A DNA stretch of 64,000 nucleotides from Pseudotabrizicola sediminis (GTDB lineage Bacteria; Pseudomonadota; Alphaproteobacteria; Rhodobacterales; Rhodobacteraceae). The position numbers and the translations under genes are program-made. Location: contig NZ_RPEM01000008.1 of the NCBI RefSeq assembly GCF_004745575.1, positions 124,329-188,328 of the forward strand, given 5' to 3'. Below the pieces are notes generated by a model that worked only from the letters and a program-made list of their open reading frames with translations, did no database searches and had not been told where the DNA came from. This document shows positions 43,675 to 53,800 of the stretch, piece by piece. Positions within the stretch are counted from its first letter, which is position 1; each line of letters starts with the position of its first letter.

Positions 43675-45084
43675 TCAGCCGCGCAGCACCGCGCCGGGAT
43701 TCATGATGCCCAGCGGGTCAAGGGCAGCTTTGATCGCGCGCATCGCCGCCAGCTTGGCCGGATCGCCGTAGCGTTCCAGATCAGCGACCTTCAGCCGCCC
43801 GATGCCATGCTCGGCGCTGACCGAGCCACCCAGATCATGCACGATGTCATGCACGCAGGCCTTGATCGCGTCGCGCTGGTGGTCATGGGCCTTACGGCTG
43901 CGGCCCGGCACCGGGAAAACGTTGAAATGCAGGTTGCCGTCGCCCAGATGGCCAAAACAGTTGATCCGCCAGTCGCCCAAGGCCGCCAGCGCAGCCCCCG
44001 CGCGCGGTATGAAACCGGGGATTTCCGACAGGGGCAGGCTGATGTCATGGCTCGACACAGCACCAATGCGGCGGTTGCCTTCGGGAATGCTTTCGCGGAT
44101 GCGCCACAGCCCTGCTGCCTGCGCCGCCGATGTGGCGATCACCCCGTCGAGCACCAACCCGACCTCTGCCGCCTGCGCATAAAGCCCGGCCATCGCCTCT
44201 TCCGGGGCCACGCCCTGCGGCAGCCCCAGTTCGATCAGCACCGACCAGTCGGGGATGGGGTGCAGCGGCACCGCCACCTCTGGCATGGTCTGCGCCAGAA
44301 AGTCATAGCCCATCCGGTGGATCAGCTCAAAGGCCGAGATCAGCCCGGACAGCTCTCCTTCGGCCAGCGCCAGCAGGTCCAGCGCCGCGCGCGGGTCAGG
44401 CACCGCCAGCAGCGCCACCACCGTGGCGGCGGGTTTGGGGAACAGCCGCAGGCTGGCGGCTGTGATCACGCCCAACGTGCCTTCGGACCCGATCAGCAGA
44501 TGGCGCAGGTCATAGCCGGTGTTGTCCTTGCGCAGCCGCTTTAGCCCGTTGAAAATGCTGCCATCGGGCAGCACCGCCTCCAGCCCCAGACACAGATCGC
44601 GCGTGTTGCCGTAGCGCAGCACATTCACCCCGCCCGCATTCGCCGCCAGATTGCCACCGATCCGGGCCGAGCCTTCCGACGCCAGTGACAGCGGGAAGAT
44701 CCGACCGATCCCGTCTGCCGCCGCCTGCACATCGGCCAGGATCATCCCGGCCTCGACCACCAGCACATTCTCGTCACGGTAGGCCGCGCGCAGCGCGCTC
44801 ATCCGCTCCAGCGACAGGATCAGCGGCGCAGGGCCACCCGGCATCACCTGCCCCCCCACCAGCCCGGTGCCGCCGCCCATCGGGATGATGCCGACACGGG
44901 CCCGGGCGCAGGCGGTCACGATGGCCGCCACCTCTGCCGTGTTGCGAGGGCAGGCCACCGCCCCTGCAAGGCCACGCCACCGCCCGCGCGGCTCTTCCAC
45001 ATCGCGCGGGGCTACCGCGCGCAACAGGCCGGGGCGCGCCTCGTCCAGCGCAGACAACAGGTCGGGGGTGCAGTCGTTCAGCAT
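43675..45084 (-). CDS. FAD-linked oxidase (GlcD / D-lactate dehydrogenase family)
   Basis: The 469-aa flavoprotein has an N-terminal PCMH FAD-binding domain (about 30-215: VGIIPMGGGTGLVGGQVMPG, SLASEGSARIGGNLAANAGG) and a C-terminal cap (about 220-469) with HLGDGNLHFNVF and SAEHGIGRLK, which hold metal or substrate residues. It oxidises a 2-hydroxyacid such as D-lactate, glycolate or D-2-hydroxyglutarate; these cannot be told apart here. Start at 45084 follows AAAGGAG; a longer upstream frame is not supported. Confidence 0.9.
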   Translation of the reverse strand: MLNDCTPDLLSALDEARPGLLRAVAPRDVEEPRGRWRGLAGAVACPRNTAEVAAIVTACARARVGIIPMGGGTGLVGGQVMPGGPAPLILSLERMSALRAAYRDENVLVVEAGMILADVQAAADGIGRIFPLSLASEGSARIGGNLAANAGGVNVLRYGNTRDLCLGLEAVLPDGSIFNGLKRLRKDNTGYDLRHLLIGSEGTLGVITAASLRLFPKPAATVVALLAVPDPRAALDLLALAEGELSGLISAFELIHRMGYDFLAQTMPEVAVPLHPIPDWSVLIELGLPQGVAPEEAMAGLYAQAAEVGLVLDGVIATSAAQAAGLWRIRESIPEGNRRIGAVSSHDISLPLSEIPGFIPRAGAALAALGDWRINCFGHLGDGNLHFNVFPVPGRSRKAHDHQRDAIKACVHDIVHDLGGSVSAEHGIGRLKVADLERYGDPAKLAAMRAIKAALDPLGIMNPGAVLRG

Positions 45085-45176
45085 CGGCGGCTCCTTTCCT
45101 CTCGCTTTACGCCAAGCCTGCGGGCAAGAAAACCGCTGTTGCAACGCTGCCGCTGCGGCAGCCATAACAGGGCCGG

Positions 45177-45986
45177 TCAGTCGATCCCCTCGGGCAGCAG
45201 CAACATGATCGTCGGCCGCCCCGGCAGGTTGCGCAGCGACACGTCAAGCGAGGGCATCCCGGTTTCCACCACCTCAAATTCCGCACTCATGTTATCCAGA
45301 AACATCCGCAGGGATGACCCGGAAAACCAGTGCATCGGAATGACGATGGATGAGCGCAACCGGCGCACCACCTCGGCCATCTCTGACACCGCCATGGTAT
45401 AGCCGCCATCCACCGGCACCATCACCACATCCAGCCGCCCGATGCTGGCATATTGCGCATCATCGGGCGCATGGTGCAGATGGCCCAGATGGCCGATGCA
45501 CAGGCCGCCCGCCTCGAAGACAAAGATCGAATTTCCGTCTGCGCGCGCGCCGTCGCCCCAGCGCGAGCGGACGTCTGTGGGTACATTGCGCACCAGCATG
45601 GCCCCCAGGTCCAGTTCATGCTGCGCCGGCCCCGCCGCATCGGCCCAGCCTTGCAGCACGTTCGGGATGCGCGGATCGGGGTTCGCCGTCCAATGGGTGG
45701 AATGGGCATTGTTCATGGTGACCACGTCGGGCGCCCAATCGGCCATGCCGGTGTAGCCGGTGAAATCGGTGACCGCCGTTGTGCCGCCCGCGGCAATCGC
45801 AAAGCTGGCGTGGCCGATGAAATGGATGCGGACCTGATCCTGCGCCAGACCGGTGGCAAAACTGACAGGCATCACCCGGGAGATGCCCTGTGCCACAGCA
45901 AAGCAATGCGATGGGATGCGGTCCTGCGCAAGGACGGGCGCGGAGAGCAGGGACAGCAACAAGGCGGGCAGGATCGTAAAACGCAT
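45177..45986 (-). CDS. Exported MBL-fold (UlaG-like) protein with altered metal motif
   Basis: The 269-aa product has a signal peptide (1-20, VLA/QD). The body resembles the UlaG-type metallo-beta-lactamase fold: VRIHFIGHASFAIAAGGTTA, MNNAHSTHW, AGGLCIGHLGHLHHAPDDA and IVIPMHWFSGSSLRMF. The usual H-x-H-x-D-H is replaced by AHSTHW, so one metal site may be changed or lost. The substrate is unknown; a periplasmic place for this fold is somewhat unusual. Confidence 0.83.
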   Translation of the reverse strand: MRFTILPALLLSLLSAPVLAQDRIPSHCFAVAQGISRVMPVSFATGLAQDQVRIHFIGHASFAIAAGGTTAVTDFTGYTGMADWAPDVVTMNNAHSTHWTANPDPRIPNVLQGWADAAGPAQHELDLGAMLVRNVPTDVRSRWGDGARADGNSIFVFEAGGLCIGHLGHLHHAPDDAQYASIGRLDVVMVPVDGGYTMAVSEMAEVVRRLRSSIVIPMHWFSGSSLRMFLDNMSAEFEVVETGMPSLDVSLRNLPGRPTIMLLLPEGID

Positions 45987-46069
45987 CGGACACCTCCGGG
46001 TTGATCCTAAAAGCTAGCACGGCTTGCCGCTGCGTCAGCCGCCGCTTCCGTTCACGCTTTCGTCAAGCC

Positions 46070-46654
46070 CTAGCCTGCATCGGTGCGGCCGCGCCGGTCG
46101 GCGCGCAAAGCGGCGTAAAGCACATGATTGCGCCACCGGCCGTTGATCTGCAGATAGCTTTGCGCGACACCTTCATACTTGAAGCCGGTCTTTTCCAATA
46201 CGCCCCGGCTCGCCGCGTTTTCCGGCAGGCAGGCGGCTTCAACCCGGCTCAGGTCCAGCGTCGCAAAGGCGTAGTGCACCACCGACAAAATCGCCTCGCG
46301 CATGTAGCCCCGTCGGCTGAACGGCTCGCCCACCCAATAGCCGATGGTGCCGCATTGTGCGGGGCCGCGCCGGATGTTGTCCAGCGTGATCGCCCCCAGA
46401 AGTTGCTGATCCTGCCGCCGGATCAGCAGGAAGGGCACCGCCGTGCCCTGCGCCTCGGCCCGCTGCGCCCAGTACACCCGGTTGGTGAACGACCGCCGCG
46501 ACAGATGGTCAACCGACCAGACCGGTTCCCACGGGGTCAGAAACCCCGCGCTGCTTTCGCGCAGTTCCGCCCAAGGCCGCCAGTCGCCATGCGTGGGCAG
46601 GCGCAGGGTCATGCGCTCTGTCTCCAGCTTGGGACGACGGCGGAAGGGCAGCAT
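46070..46654 (-). CDS. GNAT acetyltransferase (RimJ/RimL type)
   Basis: The 194-aa enzyme begins with the family strand KLETERMTLRLPTHGDWRPW. It has the acetyl-CoA loop region IGYWVGEPFSRRGYMREAIL and the C-terminal VEAACLPENAASRGVLEKTG. RimJ/RimL enzymes acetylate protein N-termini, often ribosomal. Its ATG shares one base with the M16 peptidase stop, placing it third in thrC-peptidase-acetyltransferase, a common order in Rhodobacterales. Confidence 0.88.
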   Translation of the reverse strand: MLPFRRRPKLETERMTLRLPTHGDWRPWAELRESSAGFLTPWEPVWSVDHLSRRSFTNRVYWAQRAEAQGTAVPFLLIRRQDQQLLGAITLDNIRRGPAQCGTIGYWVGEPFSRRGYMREAILSVVHYAFATLDLSRVEAACLPENAASRGVLEKTGFKYEGVAQSYLQINGRWRNHVLYAALRADRRGRTDAG

Positions 46655-47913
46655 CAGGCGGCAAGCCGGTCGCGGATAACCCCCAGACCGGGGGCGCGTG
46701 CCACCGGGCCATACATCGCCAGCGCGGTTTTCGCACCCGCCAGTTCCCCGGCAAAGCGGCGCACATCGGCCATGTTCACCGCATCGATCTTGGCCACAGC
46801 CTCCTCCGGCGTCGGCACGCGGCCCCAGACCGCCAGCAGCCGCGCATTGCGCTCGGCCCGGTTCGATGGGCTTTCCAGCCCCATCAGCAACCCGGCTTTC
46901 AGTTGCGCGCGGGCGCGGGCCACCTCGGCCTCGGTCATGTCATCGGCGGCGCGTTTCATCTCGTCGACCGTCAACTGGGTCAGCGCCGCAATCTCTTCCT
47001 TCGAGGTGCCGGCGTAAATGGTGATCGACCCGGTATCCTCATAGGCACCCGATTGCGCAAAGATCGAGTAGCACAAGCCCCGCTCTTCGCGGATCTTCTG
47101 GAACAGGCGCGAGGACATGCCGCCGCCCATCGTCATCGCATAGACCTGCGCGGTGTAAACATCCGGGTGCCGATAGCCGGGCGCTTCCAGCGACAGGGCG
47201 AAATGCACCTGTTCCAGCTTTTTCACCTCACGCCGCTCGCCGCCGATAAACGCGGCGGGTTCCACCACGCTCAGGCCACGCGCGGAAAGATGACCGAAAA
47301 TCTCGCGCGCCTGATGCACGATGGCCTCATGATCCACACCACCCGAAGCGGACAGAATCATCTGGTCGGGCGCATAATGCTGGCCGACAAAGCCGCGCAG
47401 ATCCTCGGCGGTAAAGCTGCTCACCCGCTCGGACGGCCCCAGAATCGTGCGGCCAAACGGCTGGTCGGGGTAACTCACCTCCTGCAACCAGTCGAAGATG
47501 ATGTCATCGGGCGTGTCCAGCGCCTGCCCGATTTCTTGCAAGATCACGTGGCGTTCCGTTTCAATCTCTTTGGGATCGAACACCGGATTCAGCACGATAT
47601 CCGAGATCACATCCAGCGCCAGCGGTACATCGGCCACCAGACAGCGGGCGTAATAGGCGGTCATTTCCTTGGAGGTATAGGCGTTGATATAGCCGCCCAC
47701 ATCCTCGATTTCTTCGGCGATCTGCAGCGACGTGCGCTTGGCCGTGCCCTTGAACGCCATATGTTCCAGAAAATGCGCAATGCCGTTCTGTGCGGCAGCC
47801 TCGTGCCGCCCCCCCGCCATGACCCAGACCCCGACCGAGGCAGATTGCAGCCCCGGCATATGTTCGGTGACGATCTTCAGGCCATTGGGCAGGGTCGAGA
47901 TTTGCAGACTCAA
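46654..47913 (-). CDS. M16 zinc peptidase (processing-peptidase family)
   Basis: The 419-aa protein carries the inverted zinc motif HFLEH (His47, Glu50, His51) in AQNGIAHFLEHMAFKGTAKR, followed by the downstream region with the third ligand (TERHVILQEIGQALDTPDDI). Length and sequence fit the mitochondrial processing peptidase-like bacterial M16B group. No signal peptide is visible. It overlaps thrC by 4 bases. Confidence 0.93.
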   Translation of the reverse strand: MSLQISTLPNGLKIVTEHMPGLQSASVGVWVMAGGRHEAAAQNGIAHFLEHMAFKGTAKRTSLQIAEEIEDVGGYINAYTSKEMTAYYARCLVADVPLALDVISDIVLNPVFDPKEIETERHVILQEIGQALDTPDDIIFDWLQEVSYPDQPFGRTILGPSERVSSFTAEDLRGFVGQHYAPDQMILSASGGVDHEAIVHQAREIFGHLSARGLSVVEPAAFIGGERREVKKLEQVHFALSLEAPGYRHPDVYTAQVYAMTMGGGMSSRLFQKIREERGLCYSIFAQSGAYEDTGSITIYAGTSKEEIAALTQLTVDEMKRAADDMTEAEVARARAQLKAGLLMGLESPSNRAERNARLLAVWGRVPTPEEAVAKIDAVNMADVRRFAGELAGAKTALAMYGPVARAPGLGVIRDRLAA

Positions 47914-49295
47914 GATGCGATCCTTTCGCGGATCAGGGATTGAAGACGTGCCAGATCATTGGGCACTCGGGTCAGCCGTTCACGCCGGTCGAACAGGTCG
48001 GCCATGCGGGCGGGCAATGCGGGGCGTTGGCCGATGGCCTCCAGCACCGCGTCGGGGAACTTGGCGGGGTGCGCGGTGGCCAGCGTGATTATCGGCGTAT
48101 TGCCCAGATGGTCATTCGCGACCTTGACGCCAACGGCGGAATGCGGGCAAAGCACCTCGCCGGTGCGCACATATTCGCGGGTGATGGTGGCGCTGGTCTC
48201 TTCTTCCGAACAGCGGCCCGAGGCGAAGGTGGCGCGCAACGATTCCAGCGCGCCTTGGGAAATGTGGAAGCCCCCCGATTTCAGCTCGTCCATCAGCTGC
48301 GCCACCGCGCTGCCATCGCGACCATACGCATCAAACAAGGCACGCTCGAAGTTGGAGCTGACCTGAATATCCATCGACGGGCTCATCGACGGCCTGACCC
48401 CATCCTTGATGTAATCACCCGAGGTCAGCGCGCGGTGCAGGATGTCATTGTGGTTGGTGGCGATCACCAGCTTCTCGATCGGCAGGCCCATCTTGCGGGC
48501 GATATAGCCCGCAAAGATATCGCCAAAATTCCCGGTCGGCACGGTGAAGCTGACCGCCCGGTGCGGGGCACCCAAGCTGACCGCGCTGCTGAAGTAATAC
48601 ACCACCTGCGCCAGAACCCGCGCCCAGTTGATACTGTTGACCCCCGCCAGCCGCACACCATCGCGGAAAGCAAAGTCGTTGAACATATCCTTGACGCGGG
48701 CCTGACAGTCATCGAAATCGCCATCCATGGCGAGCGCATGCACGTTGTCTTCCACCGCCGTGGTCATCTGGCGGCGCTGCACCTCGGACACCCGGCCATG
48801 CGGGTAGAGGATGAACAGATCCACATTGGCCAGCCCCCGGAACGCCTCCATCGCCGCCGATCCGGTGTCGCCACTGGTCGCGCCGACAATGGTGATCCGC
48901 TCACCCGTTTTCGCCAAGGCCGCCTGCATCATCTGGCCGATCAGCTGCATGGCGAAATCCTTGAACGCCAGCGTCGGGCCGTGAAACAGTTCCAGCAGGA
49001 AATGGTTCGGCGCCAGCTGCACAAGCGGCGCGCGGGCGTGATGGCCAAAGGGTTTGTAGGCCGCCGCCAGCAGGCCCCGGAATTCATCGTCCCCAAAGGT
49101 GTCGCCCAGATAGGGCCGCATCACACGATAAGCGATCTCCTCATAAGACAGACCGGCAAGTGCGGCGATCTCGTCAGGGGTCATGGTGGGAATGGTTTGC
49201 GGCACATAGAGACCGCCATCGCGGGCAAGGCCGGTCATCATCGCCTCGCCAAAGCCAAGAACCGGGGCGGTGCCGCGTGTAGAGATGTATTTCAT
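47910..49295 (-). CDS. thrC: Threonine synthase
   Basis: The 461-aa PLP enzyme makes L-threonine from O-phosphohomoserine. Features: N-terminal MKYISTRGTAPVLGFGEAMM, PLP lysine in FHGPTLAFKDFAMQLIGQMM, phosphate-binding ITIVGATSGDTGSAAMEAFR and FTVPTGNFGDIFAGYIARKM. Length fits the class 2 threonine synthases. First gene of the thrC-M16 peptidase-acetyltransferase set, 13 bases after surf1. Confidence 0.95.
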   Translation of the reverse strand: MKYISTRGTAPVLGFGEAMMTGLARDGGLYVPQTIPTMTPDEIAALAGLSYEEIAYRVMRPYLGDTFGDDEFRGLLAAAYKPFGHHARAPLVQLAPNHFLLELFHGPTLAFKDFAMQLIGQMMQAALAKTGERITIVGATSGDTGSAAMEAFRGLANVDLFILYPHGRVSEVQRRQMTTAVEDNVHALAMDGDFDDCQARVKDMFNDFAFRDGVRLAGVNSINWARVLAQVVYYFSSAVSLGAPHRAVSFTVPTGNFGDIFAGYIARKMGLPIEKLVIATNHNDILHRALTSGDYIKDGVRPSMSPSMDIQVSSNFERALFDAYGRDGSAVAQLMDELKSGGFHISQGALESLRATFASGRCSEEETSATITREYVRTGEVLCPHSAVGVKVANDHLGNTPIITLATAHPAKFPDAVLEAIGQRPALPARMADLFDRRERLTRVPNDLARLQSLIRERIAS

Positions 49296-49308
49296 CAGAG
49301 TCTCGCTT

Positions 49309-49989
49309 TCAGACCGTTCTGCGCCTGATACGCCACAGAAGATACGCTGTCATCCCCAACCAGACTGCCGCCAGCCCGAACCATTGCACGGCATAGCCCA
49401 GATGGTTGTTCGGAATGCCCGAAGTGTCGACCGGCATCGGCTCGATCCCCGGCGCGGTGGGGCTGCGGGCCACGATCAGCAGCGGTTCGGTGGCCAGTTG
49501 CGTGGCCATCGCGGGGACATCGCGGGCGAACCACAACCCGGTGGTGGCATCGGGGGTCGGGGTGAAGCTGTCCACCTCATCGGGCCAGTGCAGGTTGCCG
49601 GTGACGCTGGCCGCATCCGCCCCGCGCGCGGCGGCACGGTCACCCTCGCGTACAAAGCCCCGGTCGACCAGCACCCGGCGCCCGTCCGTCTCGAACACAG
49701 CAATCACCCGCACACCCGCGCCGATTTCTCGGCGGCTGACCAGCACATCCAGCGACTCGCCGGTGTAGCTGCCTGTTGCGGTAACCGGCAGGTAACGGTC
49801 CGCCTCCGAGTCGGGCGATGCGGGCAGCGCCACAGGATCGGCCACGATCCGCGCCGAAATATCGGCCAGAGCCGCGTTTTTCCACGCCAGCCGCTCCAGC
49901 TGCCACAGGCCAAGGCCCGCCAGAACCGCCGCCCCGATAAGGCCGAACAGCAAGGGAAGGATCATGCGGCGGGGCGCGGAGGTGGTCAT
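49309..49989 (-). CDS. surf1: SURF1-type cytochrome oxidase assembly factor
   Basis: The 226-aa inner-membrane protein has two terminal helices (about 10-30 and 202-220) with a periplasmic domain between, as in SURF1/Shy1. Conserved features: LGLWQLERLAWKNAALADIS, RYLPVTATGSYTGESLDVLV, VLVDRGFVR and NNHLGYAVQWFGLAAVWLGM. SURF1 aids haem a insertion into subunit I. Start at 49989 follows GGAGAG; a terminator-like hairpin separates it from ctaE. Confidence 0.93.
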   Translation of the reverse strand: MTTSAPRRMILPLLFGLIGAAVLAGLGLWQLERLAWKNAALADISARIVADPVALPASPDSEADRYLPVTATGSYTGESLDVLVSRREIGAGVRVIAVFETDGRRVLVDRGFVREGDRAAARGADAASVTGNLHWPDEVDSFTPTPDATTGLWFARDVPAMATQLATEPLLIVARSPTAPGIEPMPVDTSGIPNNHLGYAVQWFGLAAVWLGMTAYLLWRIRRRTV

Positions 49990-50013
49990 TGGCAAGAGCT
50001 CTCCAAACGAAAG

Positions 50014-50035
50014 GCGCGGGCCCATTGGCCCGCGC
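50014..50035 (-). terminator. Terminator-like hairpin after ctaE
   Basis: GCGCGGGCC pairs perfectly with GGCCCGCGC around a 4-base loop and is followed on the minus strand by CTTTCGTTT. A second perfect dyad, CGGGCCT-AC-AGGCCCG (50052-50067), precedes it. Together they probably reduce read-through from the cox operon into surf1. Confidence 0.65.
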
Positions 50036-50073
50036 CCGGTGGTGCCGTCAACGGGCCTACAGGCCCGCCGGGG

Positions 50074-50874
50074 TTACTGACCCCAGACGTAGATCGACGC
50101 AAACAGAAACAACCAGACCACATCGACGAAATGCCAGTACCAGGCCGCCGCCTCAAACCCCACATGACGCTCGGGCGTGAAATGCCCCTTCAGCGCGCGG
50201 ATCAGGCAGACGCCCAGAAAGATGGTGCCGACCACCACGTGAAACCCGTGAAACCCGGTCGCCATGAAGAAGTTGGCACCATAGATGTTGCCGGCAAAGC
50301 CAAAGGCGGCATGGGTGTATTCATAAACCTGCAGAATGGTGAAGAACACGCCCAGAACGATGGACAGGATCAACCCGTTCACCAGATCTTTGCGGTTGTT
50401 TTCGTGAGCCAGAGCATGGTGCGCCCAGGTCGCAGCAGCACCCGAGCACAACAGGATCAGCGTGTTGATAAGCGGCAGGTGCCAGGGGTCAAACGTCTCG
50501 ATTCCGGCAGGCGGCCACTGGCCATCCTGGATCGGCGACAGCGGCCCCATCGGGTACATGGCGTGTTTGAAGAACGACCAGAACCATGCGGCAAAGAACA
50601 TCACTTCCGACATGATGAACATGATGAAGCCATAGCGCAGGCCGATCACCACAACCGGGGTATGATCGCCGACCTGGCTTTCCGTCACCATGTCCGCCCA
50701 CCAGGCGAACATCACATAAAGCACACCGACAAAGCCGATCAGGCCCAGCCAGGGGCCCGACCCGTGCATCCACAGGACAGAGCCGTACAGCATGACGAAG
50801 GCCGCGAGTGCGGCCAGGAACGGCCAGATCGACGGTGGCAGAATGTGGTAGTCGTGGTTCTTGGCGTGGGCCAT
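50074..50874 (-). CDS. ctaE: Cytochrome c oxidase subunit III
   Basis: The 266-aa protein has seven predicted membrane helices. Typical features: [80 protein letters not shown] and the end [20 protein letters not shown]. It is the third core subunit of the aa3-type oxidase. Last gene of ctaC-ctaB-coxF-ctaG-ctaE, 25 bases after ctaG. Confidence 0.96.
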   Translation of the reverse strand: MAHAKNHDYHILPPSIWPFLAALAAFVMLYGSVLWMHGSGPWLGLIGFVGVLYVMFAWWADMVTESQVGDHTPVVVIGLRYGFIMFIMSEVMFFAAWFWSFFKHAMYPMGPLSPIQDGQWPPAGIETFDPWHLPLINTLILLCSGAAATWAHHALAHENNRKDLVNGLILSIVLGVFFTILQVYEYTHAAFGFAGNIYGANFFMATGFHGFHVVVGTIFLGVCLIRALKGHFTPERHVGFEAAAWYWHFVDVVWLFLFASIYVWGQ

Positions 50875-50899
50875 GGTCGCATCCCTCGGTTCTTTTTTA

Positions 50900-51469
50900 T
50901 CAGTTTACAGTGTCGGCAGGCGGAACGGCAAGGGCCGCCTGCTCTGACGTCAGTTCTGTTTCGTAAAAGGTATAGGACAGGGTGATCTCTTTCACGAACT
51001 TGCCTTCGCGATCGGTCACGATCGCAGGGTCCACGAAAAAGCTGACCGGCATCTGCACGGTTTCGCCCGGCTGCAAAACCTGTTCGGTAAAGCAGAAACA
51101 GGCGATCTTGGCGAAATACCCGCCCGCCGCATCCGGCGTCACGTTGTAGCTGGCTGTGCCGGCGATCACCCGGTCGGTGGGGTTGTGCGCCTCGTAAAAT
51201 GCCAGGGCGTTTTCACCGATCCGCACGGTCATGGTGCGCTGCATCGGCTTGAACTCCCATGCCATCGCGCCCGAGGTCGATGCATCAAAGCGGATCTGGA
51301 TGGTCTGGTCCAGAATCGTATCCGGCGCGGCAGAGGCCACGGCGGTGGTGCCGCCAAAACCGGTCACCCGACAGAACCAGTCGTAAAACGGCACGGCGGC
51401 AAAGGACAGCGACGCCATCATCACGGCCACACCCGCCAGCTTGGCGGCGGTTTTCACGGTGCTGTTCAT
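50900..51469 (-). CDS. ctaG: Copper chaperone for CuB, Cox11/CtaG
   Basis: The 189-aa protein has one N-terminal helix (about 10-30) and an immunoglobulin-like periplasmic domain. The copper-binding pair is in [20 protein letters not shown] (C-F-C). [14 protein letters not shown] is also characteristic. It delivers copper to the CuB site of subunit I. It overlaps the coxF gene by 4 bases. Confidence 0.95.
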   Translation of the reverse strand: MNSTVKTAAKLAGVAVMMASLSFAAVPFYDWFCRVTGFGGTTAVASAAPDTILDQTIQIRFDASTSGAMAWEFKPMQRTMTVRIGENALAFYEAHNPTDRVIAGTASYNVTPDAAGGYFAKIACFCFTEQVLQPGETVQMPVSFFVDPAIVTDREGKFVKEITLSYTFYETELTSEQAALAVPPADTVN

Positions 51470-51666
51470 GGTTGCGTCCCCCCGGTTTGTGCGGGCAGAA
51501 GTTCAGGCCGCACGGTGTGGTCAAAAGCCTGCATCGGGTCGCCGCGCGTGACTTTCACCACCGTCAGCGCAAACACCAGCACCACAAAGGCCACCAGCGT
51601 CACACCAAGGCCGACATTGCGCGAAAGCCGGCGCTGATGCAGTTCATGGTCCGGGCGAAAGCTCAT
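51466..51666 (-). CDS. Small membrane protein of the cox cluster (CoxF-like)
   Basis: The 66-aa protein has one membrane helix (about 17-38, [20 protein letters not shown]) after a basic RRLSRN segment and a short periplasmic tail. A protein of this size between ctaB and ctaG is usual in Rhodobacterales and Paracoccus, often called CoxF; its role is unclear. The ATG at 51666 overlaps the ctaB stop as ATGA and is preferred to a TTG two codons earlier. Confidence 0.85.
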   Translation of the reverse strand: MSFRPDHELHQRRLSRNVGLGVTLVAFVVLVFALTVVKVTRGDPMQAFDHTVRPELLPAQTGGTQP

Positions 51667-52598
51667 GCCCAACCCCCCAGACCGTAGACCTTAAGAAGCG
51701 CTTCCACCAGAAACGCGGCAAAATGCAGGAACAGATAGGCAAGCGAGAATTTGAACACCCGCTTTTCGACCGCATATTTGTCGCCCTCGGCCTGCGCTTC
51801 GGGGCGTTTCCAGATGTCATAGGCGCCTTTCAGGAAAATCGCATTCAGCACCAAGGCGGTTGCCAGCGTGAACGGCCCGCCGATGCTGGTCAGCGCTGCC
51901 CAGACCGACACCGGGGCCAGCAGCACCGTGTAGATCAGGATCTGCCGCCGGGTCTCAGCCCGGCCATGCGTCACCGTCAGCATCGGCACGCCCGCCTTGT
52001 GGTAATCTTCCTTCATGAACAGCGCCAGCGCCCAGAAATGCGGCGGGGTCCACATGAAGATCAGCCCGAACATCAACGCCGATTCCAGCGACACGCCGCC
52101 CGTGGCCACGGCCCAGCCGATCATTGGCGGAAAGGCCCCCGCAGCGCCACCGATCACGATGTTCTGCGGCGTCAATCGCTTGAGCCACATCGAATAGACT
52201 ACGGCATAGAAGAAAATGGTAAAGGCCAGCAGCCCCGCCGCCACCAGATTGGCGGTCAATGCCAGCATCACCACAGCAATGCCCGACAGCGCCAGCCCCA
52301 GACCCAGCGCCTCACCCGCCTGCACTTTGCCGGCAGGCACCGGGCGGCTTTGGGTGCGCTTCATCACTGCGTCAATATCAGCGTCCCACCACATGTTCAA
52401 AGCACCCGAAGCCCCTGCCCCAAGCGCTATGAACAAAATCGCGGCAAACCCCACCACCGGATGCACACCCACTGGCGCGACCAGCAGCCCAACCAGCGCG
52501 GTGAACACAACCAGCGACATCACACGCGGCTTCAGCAGCGCGACATAATCGCCAAACTGCGCCTCTCCACTGTCGGGGTAGGCCTGAACATCGCTCAT
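51663..52598 (-). CDS. ctaB: Protohaem IX farnesyltransferase (haem O synthase)
   Basis: The 311-aa polytopic enzyme adds a farnesyl group to haem B, the first step to haem A. The UbiA-family metal/prenyl-diphosphate motif is in [20 protein letters not shown]. The second conserved region is [20 protein letters not shown], with [12 protein letters not shown] after it. Eight to nine membrane helices fit the family. It follows ctaC by 71 bases containing a hairpin. Confidence 0.95.
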   Translation of the reverse strand: MSDVQAYPDSGEAQFGDYVALLKPRVMSLVVFTALVGLLVAPVGVHPVVGFAAILFIALGAGASGALNMWWDADIDAVMKRTQSRPVPAGKVQAGEALGLGLALSGIAVVMLALTANLVAAGLLAFTIFFYAVVYSMWLKRLTPQNIVIGGAAGAFPPMIGWAVATGGVSLESALMFGLIFMWTPPHFWALALFMKEDYHKAGVPMLTVTHGRAETRRQILIYTVLLAPVSVWAALTSIGGPFTLATALVLNAIFLKGAYDIWKRPEAQAEGDKYAVEKRVFKFSLAYLFLHFAAFLVEALLKVYGLGGWA

Positions 52599-52620
52599 TG
52601 CATTTCCTTGGCTTAGGGAA

Positions 52621-52643
52621 ATGGCCCCGGGTCACGGGGCCAT
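52621..52643 (-). terminator. Hairpin between ctaC and ctaB
   Basis: ATGGCCCC pairs perfectly with GGGGCCAT around a 7-base loop. No T run follows on the minus strand. It could partially terminate after ctaC or protect its mRNA end, making subunit II more abundant than the assembly factors. Confidence 0.55.
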
Positions 52644-52669
52644 CCGCATCGCTTACCCGTCAGGGCAGA

Positions 52670-53617
52670 TCAGTTGTTCGCGGCCAGACGGGTTGCCGAA
52701 TAGGCTTCAACATCGGCGTCCGACAGCACCACATCACCGGCTTGTGCTGCGGCGAGCCATTGGGCGTAAACCTCTTCCGACACGACCTTGACCGTGATGG
52801 GCATATAAGCATGCGCAATGCCGCATAGTTCCGAACACTGGCCGAAATAGATGCCTTCACGCTCGGCATTGAACCACAACTGCGCCAGACGGCCCGGCAC
52901 CGCATCCTGCTTCACGCCGAAGGCTGGGATGGTCCAGGAGTGGATCACATCGGCAGCGGTGATCTGCATCACGATGGTGCGCCCGATCGGGACCACAACG
53001 GCGGTATCGGTGGCCAACAGGAAATCACGGTCGGAGTAGCCTGCCGCCGCAAGCTGCGCCGACACTTCCGGCGTCAGGCGGTTGTCACCACCCGTGGCAG
53101 GGGCGCCGATCATGAAGCTGTCAAACGCAACCGGAGTCGCACCTTCGGCATTCGGCTCATTGATGCCGTCATCCACATACTCGTAGCCCCAGTACCACTG
53201 GTAACCAGTCACCTTGATGGTGATGTCGCCCACCGGGATTTCCTGCTGCTTGAACAGCACCGGCAGTGAAAACGCCCCGATGAACACCAGGATCAGGATC
53301 GGCACCACGGTCCAGCCCACTTCCAGCGGCGAATTGTGGGTAAATGTCGCAGGCTTGGGGTTCCGCTTTTCGTTGTAGCGGAAGATCACCCAGATCAGCA
53401 GACCGGTCACGAAGATGGTGATCACGGTGATGATCACCAGAAGCATCCAGTCAAGCCCCTGCAGATCGCGGGCCAGTTCGGTAGCCGCTGGCTGGAAATC
53501 CGTGCCCCTGTCGATGGGTCTTCCCACGATTTCAAGACCTTGCGCAAGCGCAGCACTGCCTGACATCAAGCCCGCAACACTGGCGGCAAACCCGCCGATT
53601 TGGTTCCAAAGACGCAT
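52670..53617 (-). CDS. ctaC: Cytochrome c oxidase subunit II
   Basis: The 315-aa subunit has a signal peptide (about 1-25), two membrane helices (about 55-80 and 100-120) and a periplasmic cupredoxin domain. The CuA ligands are in the [14 protein letters not shown] motif, with the aromatic strip [10 protein letters not shown] for electron entry and [18 protein letters not shown] upstream. It accepts electrons from cytochrome c. First gene of the cox cluster; subunit I (ctaD) is not in the window. Confidence 0.96.
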   Translation of the reverse strand: MRLWNQIGGFAASVAGLMSGSAALAQGLEIVGRPIDRGTDFQPAATELARDLQGLDWMLLVIITVITIFVTGLLIWVIFRYNEKRNPKPATFTHNSPLEVGWTVVPILILVFIGAFSLPVLFKQQEIPVGDITIKVTGYQWYWGYEYVDDGINEPNAEGATPVAFDSFMIGAPATGGDNRLTPEVSAQLAAAGYSDRDFLLATDTAVVVPIGRTIVMQITAADVIHSWTIPAFGVKQDAVPGRLAQLWFNAEREGIYFGQCSELCGIAHAYMPITVKVVSEEVYAQWLAAAQAGDVVLSDADVEAYSATRLAANN

Positions 53618-53800
53618 GTTCTGTTCCCGTTATCCTTACGGCTTGGGCGCCGCTTGTCAGGGTTCTGCCCGTATCGCATGGTACGCACGCGACAGAATCC
53701 CGTTGTTTCCGGTTGTCTTGAAACCATATTAGGGCTTCTGCCACAAGAGAAACCGTTGCGACAAAGCAGCGCCATTTGACTCAGATCAAGGACATCTCCC

